Shown here in pieces: positions 13,762 to 14,630 of a stretch of 14,630 bases of DNA. Origin of the DNA: Rubritepida sp. (lineage in GTDB: Bacteria > Pseudomonadota > Alphaproteobacteria > Acetobacterales > Acetobacteraceae); NCBI GenBank assembly GCA_007129145.1, contig SKWC01000040.1, forward strand, positions 1 through 14,630. Reading direction: 5' to 3'. The notes beneath the pieces are model-generated. The model made no database searches and was not told the DNA's origin. It saw nothing but the letters and a program-made list of their open reading frames with translations. How positions within the stretch are numbered: position 1 is the first letter of the stretch; every line of letters begins with the position of its first letter. A program made the translations under genes and the position numbers.

Positions 13762-14630
13762 TTACGAACGCTGGAAGAAGTGCTGCAGGGTGGAGCAGTC
13801 GGTCTGCTCGATCCAGGACGAGCCCAGCGGGTTCGCGCGGGAAGCAGCGCGCGCCTCCTCGACGAAGCGGTCCACCCACTGGTGCGCCGCCGCGGGGGTG
13901 TTCGCCTTCACCCAGCGCTGCGTCGCATCGCCCAGCGCGCTGGCGAGCGCCTGCTGCTCCTCGGCCGTCAGGACATAGATGCCCGGCTGGTTCGGATCCT
14001 GCACCTGGAAGCGCTCCAGCAGGCGCTGGTCGTTGCACCAGTTCAGCCGGATCGACATCGGGATCAGCTCCTCGCGGATCAGCCGGTCGAGCACGGTGCG
14101 GGTCGCCTCCGGCAGACGCTGCCACCAGCGCGTTGCGGCGCCGATCCAGTAGTAGTCGCCCACGATGCCGTTGATGCCGGCCACCGAGTAGAAGGGCGCC
14201 TGATCACGCACCGAGTTCCAGCCGCCGAGGCTGGTGAGAAGTCCGTCGAGCACGCCGGTCTGCAGCGCCGGCGGCACGTCGCCGAAGGCCATCAGCTGCG
14301 GCGAGGCGCCCCAGGCCTGCAGCATCGTGTTCTCGGCCGGGCCCATCGAGCGGATGCGGCGACCGCGGAAATCATCCGGGGTGCGCAGGCGGCGACCGGC
14401 GCCGGCGCCCATGTACATGGACAGGTGCCCGGTGCCCAGCATGGTGATGCCGTGCAGGCGCGCGAAACGCTCCCGCAGCTGGCCGACGCTCTCGAAGTTG
14501 TCGAGCTGCAGCATCGCACCCGGCGTGGTCAGCAGCATCGGGCCGGCCACGATGTTCATCCAGGGATCAACGGTCGCGGTCTTGCCGAACTGGCCCCAGG
14601 CCATCTCGAGGTTGCCCTCGGCCATCGCCT
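13762..14630 (-). CDS. dctP: TRAP transporter solute-binding protein DctP (N-terminus cut by the right edge)
   Basis: The open frame enters from the right edge and ends with TAA at 13762-13764, giving 289 complete codons. The internal ATG at 14625 is not the start: the signal peptide and first part of lobe 1 are missing, about 40-70 residues. The visible part has DctP-family features: HGITMLGTGHLSMYMGAG, the segment LRTPDDFRGRRIRSMGPAEN with the expected carboxylate-binding arginine, QAWGASPQLMAFGDVPPALQ, TGVLDGLLTSLGGWNSV, and a long C-terminal helix region (EEQQALASALGDATQRWV). It is the first visible gene of the dctPQM unit and supplies the binding protein for that permease. It is clearly different from the TakP-like protein at 5839-6927, for example in its arginine segment. 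Substrate unknown. Confidence 0.92.
   Translation of the reverse strand, partial: AMAEGNLEMAWGQFGKTATVDPWMNIVAGPMLLTTPGAMLQLDNFESVGQLRERFARLHGITMLGTGHLSMYMGAGAGRRLRTPDDFRGRRIRSMGPAENTMLQAWGASPQLMAFGDVPPALQTGVLDGLLTSLGGWNSVRDQAPFYSVAGINGIVGDYYWIGAATRWWQRLPEATRTVLDRLIREELIPMSIRLNWCNDQRLLERFQVQDPNQPGIYVLTAEEQQALASALGDATQRWVKANTPAAAHQWVDRFVEEARAASRANPLGSSWIEQTDCSTLQHFFQRS

Noticed and set aside
1..14630. CRISPR arrays, tRNA or rRNA genes, insertion sequences, phage, toxin-antitoxin or defence genes
   Set aside because: No regularly spaced repeats, cloverleaf-like sequence, transposase or integrase motifs, or terminal inverted repeats were seen on either strand.

Overview
The window is about 70% GC with strong GC3 bias and carries ordinary bacterial genes packed head to tail. 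The gene set (a System I cytochrome c maturation operon, TRAP transporters with a TakP-like binding protein, an AlkK-type acyl-CoA ligase, branched-chain acyl-CoA enzymes) and the protein style suggest a high-GC alphaproteobacterium, most likely an Acetobacteraceae/Roseomonas-like relative. This assignment is inference; there is no rRNA or other marker in the window.

Layout, left to right. (1) 1-242, minus: the N-terminal part of an EVE-domain protein that runs off the left edge. (2) 402-5762, plus: a seven-gene cytochrome c maturation operon, ccmC-D-E-F-G-H-I, in which every junction is a 1- or 4-base stop/start overlap. It contains the haem delivery proteins (CcmC, D, E), the ligation machinery (CcmF, H, I) and the apocytochrome thiol reductant (CcmG). 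ccmA and ccmB are not next to it. (3) 5839-6927, plus: a TRAP solute-binding protein of the 2-oxo-acid (TakP-like) type with its own strong ribosome binding site and no membrane subunits beside it. (4) 6982-7992, minus, convergent with (3) across a GC hairpin: an enoyl-CoA hydratase-fold protein best read as 3-hydroxyisobutyryl-CoA hydrolase. (5) 8129-11672, plus, divergent from (4): an AlkK-type acyl-CoA ligase overlapped by a small membrane protein with leucine-rich repeats, then a NIPSNAP protein overlapped by a beta-hydroxyacid dehydrogenase. (6) 11680-11710: a strong hairpin terminator between convergent units. (7) 11741-14630, minus: a dctP-dctQ-dctM TRAP transporter operon whose dctP runs off the right edge. 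Stable hairpins lie in both gaps inside this operon.

Functionally the window splits into c-type cytochrome assembly (2) and uptake and breakdown of organic acids (3-7). The CoA hydrolase and the dehydrogenase could be consecutive steps of valine degradation, but they are on different transcripts and the dehydrogenase also resembles tartronate semialdehyde reductases.

I see no CRISPR array, tRNA, rRNA, insertion sequence, phage gene or recognisable defence system, and no gap above 300 bases without a gene. I do not find a convincing new system. The parts least explained by known biology are the LRR membrane protein coupled to the acyl-CoA ligase, the NIPSNAP gene whose ribosome binding site can be folded into a hairpin, and the orphan TRAP binding protein.
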